Part shown: positions 63,097-64,000 of the stretch, piece after piece
How positions within the stretch are numbered: position 1 is the stretch's first letter
How the letters are laid out: each line of letters starts with the position of its first letter
Assembly: GCA_043764095.1 (NCBI GenBank)
Contig: JAYUKX010000135.1
Coordinates: forward strand, 43,935-107,934
DNA from: M3007 sp043764095
GTDB lineage: Bacteria > Bacteroidota > Bacteroidia > Chitinophagales > Saprospiraceae
Direction: 5' to 3'
Length of the DNA: 64,000 nucleotides
Made by a program: the position numbers and the translations under genes
Notes under the pieces: model-generated
Seen by the model: the letters and a program-made list of their open reading frames with translations, nothing else
What the model was told of the DNA's origin: nothing
Databases searched by the model: none

Positions 63097-63792
63097 TTAT
63101 ATGTTAAGTTCAATATTGTCGAGCCTGAATGCTTTCAATAAACCAAGTTTATCATCACCACCGATTAAAATGGAAGTTATAGCGCCTTCTGGATTAGCAA
63201 TTGGCGATCCACTTGCTCCTTGGTAATATTCATGTCCTTGAAAGTCTCGGGCTAATTTAAAATAATTTATGTGATCGGTTTGTTCAACTAGTTCAAGATA
63301 AATTTCATAACAGCAGTAAGACGGAAGATTATAGTCATCTCCATTTTTAACGAATTCAGCATAATCATTAATTACAGCAAACCCATATGCCTCACCTTTT
63401 ATTGCCTTTACAAATTTATGTTGGTAGGAAATAAATTCTATATTTTTATATTTTTCTATTTCCTTTTTATAAATATCTATGGGTAGTTCACTATAAGCAT
63501 AATCTATATCGCTATGATTGTAGAAAACATTGAATTTTCCCCCATTTATTAAGAGGGTTTTATCATCCTTTCTGATTCTCGTTTCGATAAACACGCCTTT
63601 TTCAGATTGTTTATGACCAGCAGTTATAACAATCGGGATTTCATTAGAAGATGACTGATATAGAAAACCGGAAGACCTTCCTATCAATTGACCACTTTCA
63701 TTAAAAGTTGAAATGCGAACAGTAACCTTTGTCAAAAGGTCTATGAATTTATTAATATGCTTTTCTTCTTTTTTTGTCATTTTCAGGTTCAT
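63097..63792 (-). CDS. Cytosolic trypsin-like serine protease (231 aa)
   Basis: The chymotrypsin-fold triad is readable: H60 in PIVITAGHKQSEKG, D97 in YNHSDIDYAYSELP and S194 in YYQGASGSPIANPEGAITS (GxSGxP). The N-terminus MNLKMTKKEEKHINKFIDLL is a helix, not a signal peptide, so the enzyme is probably cytosolic. In bacteria, such proteases occur in conflict systems together with caspase- and STAND-type proteins, but here the caspase genes are about 28 kb away. I use the ATG at 63792, one base after the stop of a 46-codon ORF; the TTG at 63834 lies inside that ORF. Confidence 0.85.
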   Translation of the reverse strand: MNLKMTKKEEKHINKFIDLLTKVTVRISTFNESGQLIGRSSGFLYQSSSNEIPIVITAGHKQSEKGVFIETRIRKDDKTLLINGGKFNVFYNHSDIDYAYSELPIDIYKKEIEKYKNIEFISYQHKFVKAIKGEAYGFAVINDYAEFVKNGDDYNLPSYCCYEIYLELVEQTDHINYFKLARDFQGHEYYQGASGSPIANPEGAITSILIGGDDKLGLLKAFRLDNIELNI

Positions 63793-63793
63793 A

Positions 63794-63934
63794 TTATTTA
63801 AGCCAAGGTAGTTTGTCCTTTTGGTAGTTCCCAAATGCTTTTAAATAACCATTCGCCCAGTCTATTGCAATATTTAATTGTTCCTCCAAGTTATCATTAG
63901 TATACATACTACTGGACATTTTTGAAAAGTGCAT
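63794..63934 (-). CDS. Small ORF upstream of the trypsin-like protease (46 aa)
   Basis: This frame begins MHFSKMSSSMYTNDN and ends YQKDKLPWLK; its TAA is followed after one base by the protease ATG (TAATATG), indicating tight translational coupling. LEEQLNIAIDWANGYLKAFG is a predicted helix. It is too short to be sure, but coupling and protein-like composition support a real gene. A protease partner or regulator is plausible. Confidence 0.5.
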   Translation of the reverse strand: MHFSKMSSSMYTNDNLEEQLNIAIDWANGYLKAFGNYQKDKLPWLK

Positions 63935-64000
63935 GATTTTTTACAGTTAAGGCATTGAAAACATATTTTAAAAAACATACAAATTGATAGCATTTTTGGG

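Noticed and set aside
1..64000. CRISPR arrays, rRNA or tRNA genes
   Set aside because: No regularly spaced direct repeats or rRNA-like blocks were seen; tRNA genes were not searched with a model, so a missed one is possible.

Overview
The window comes from a Bacteroidota chromosome, most likely of the Saprospiria/Saprospiraceae type. The basis is several proteins with C-terminal type IX secretion (Por) tails, TAnnTTTG-type -7 promoter elements, LytTR two-component genes, a CxxxY-type CcmE, and an extracellular contractile injection system (eCIS) of the Bacteroidota gene order. No rRNA, tRNA or CRISPR array was recognised by eye.

Layout. (1) 1-9746, minus strand: most of one eCIS operon. In transcription order it encodes a DUF4255/Pvc16-like terminator, an unknown 339-aa protein, sheath, two tube proteins, a DUF5908 protein, a LysM tube-cap protein, a VgrG-like spike, a PAAR tip, a gp25 wedge protein and a large baseplate protein running off the left edge. 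A NarL-type response regulator and its histidine kinase (10107-11769) lie upstream in the same orientation. (2) 11896-22327: secreted T9SS cargo, a DUF2339 membrane protein, an AraC regulator and a class C serine hydrolase. (3) 22475-28125: cytochrome c maturation (ccmF, ccmE), an amino-acid permease and a small amphipathic protein. (4) 28433-34989: two consecutive cytosolic caspase-family genes, one a caspase-STAND NTPase and the other a caspase-subtilisin fusion. This is the strongest candidate for an undescribed conflict or cell-death system. (5) 35073-44792: a LytS/LytTR pair whose regulator is frameshifted, an aminotransferase, a truncated Rpn-like nuclease remnant, isocitrate dehydrogenase, a GNAT protein and a LysR regulator. 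(6) 44873-52675: fucosidase and pullulanase separated by a 91-bp perfect palindrome, then a UbiA prenyltransferase, an acyl-CoA carboxylase beta subunit and a VOC protein. (7) 52934-58485: an accessory stretch with AT-rich lipoprotein genes, RHS and IS66 fragments, a truncated secreted protein and GC-rich hairpins, one of which fits the integron attC consensus. (8) 58852-61913: a complete methionine-salvage operon, mtnB-mtnD-mtnC-mtnA. (9) 62254-63934: a secreted GldM-C-like protein and a cytosolic trypsin-like protease preceded by a 46-codon ORF.

How the genes work together: the eCIS genes together would build a contractile nanosyringe and the adjacent two-component system could control it. 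The caspase pair supplies a nucleotide-dependent sensor-protease beside a two-protease effector. The mtn operon recycles methylthioribose-1-phosphate. Four genes (DUF2339 protein, ccmE, LytS kinase, LysR regulator) carry a -7 box only 4-5 nt before the ATG, suggesting leaderless mRNAs.
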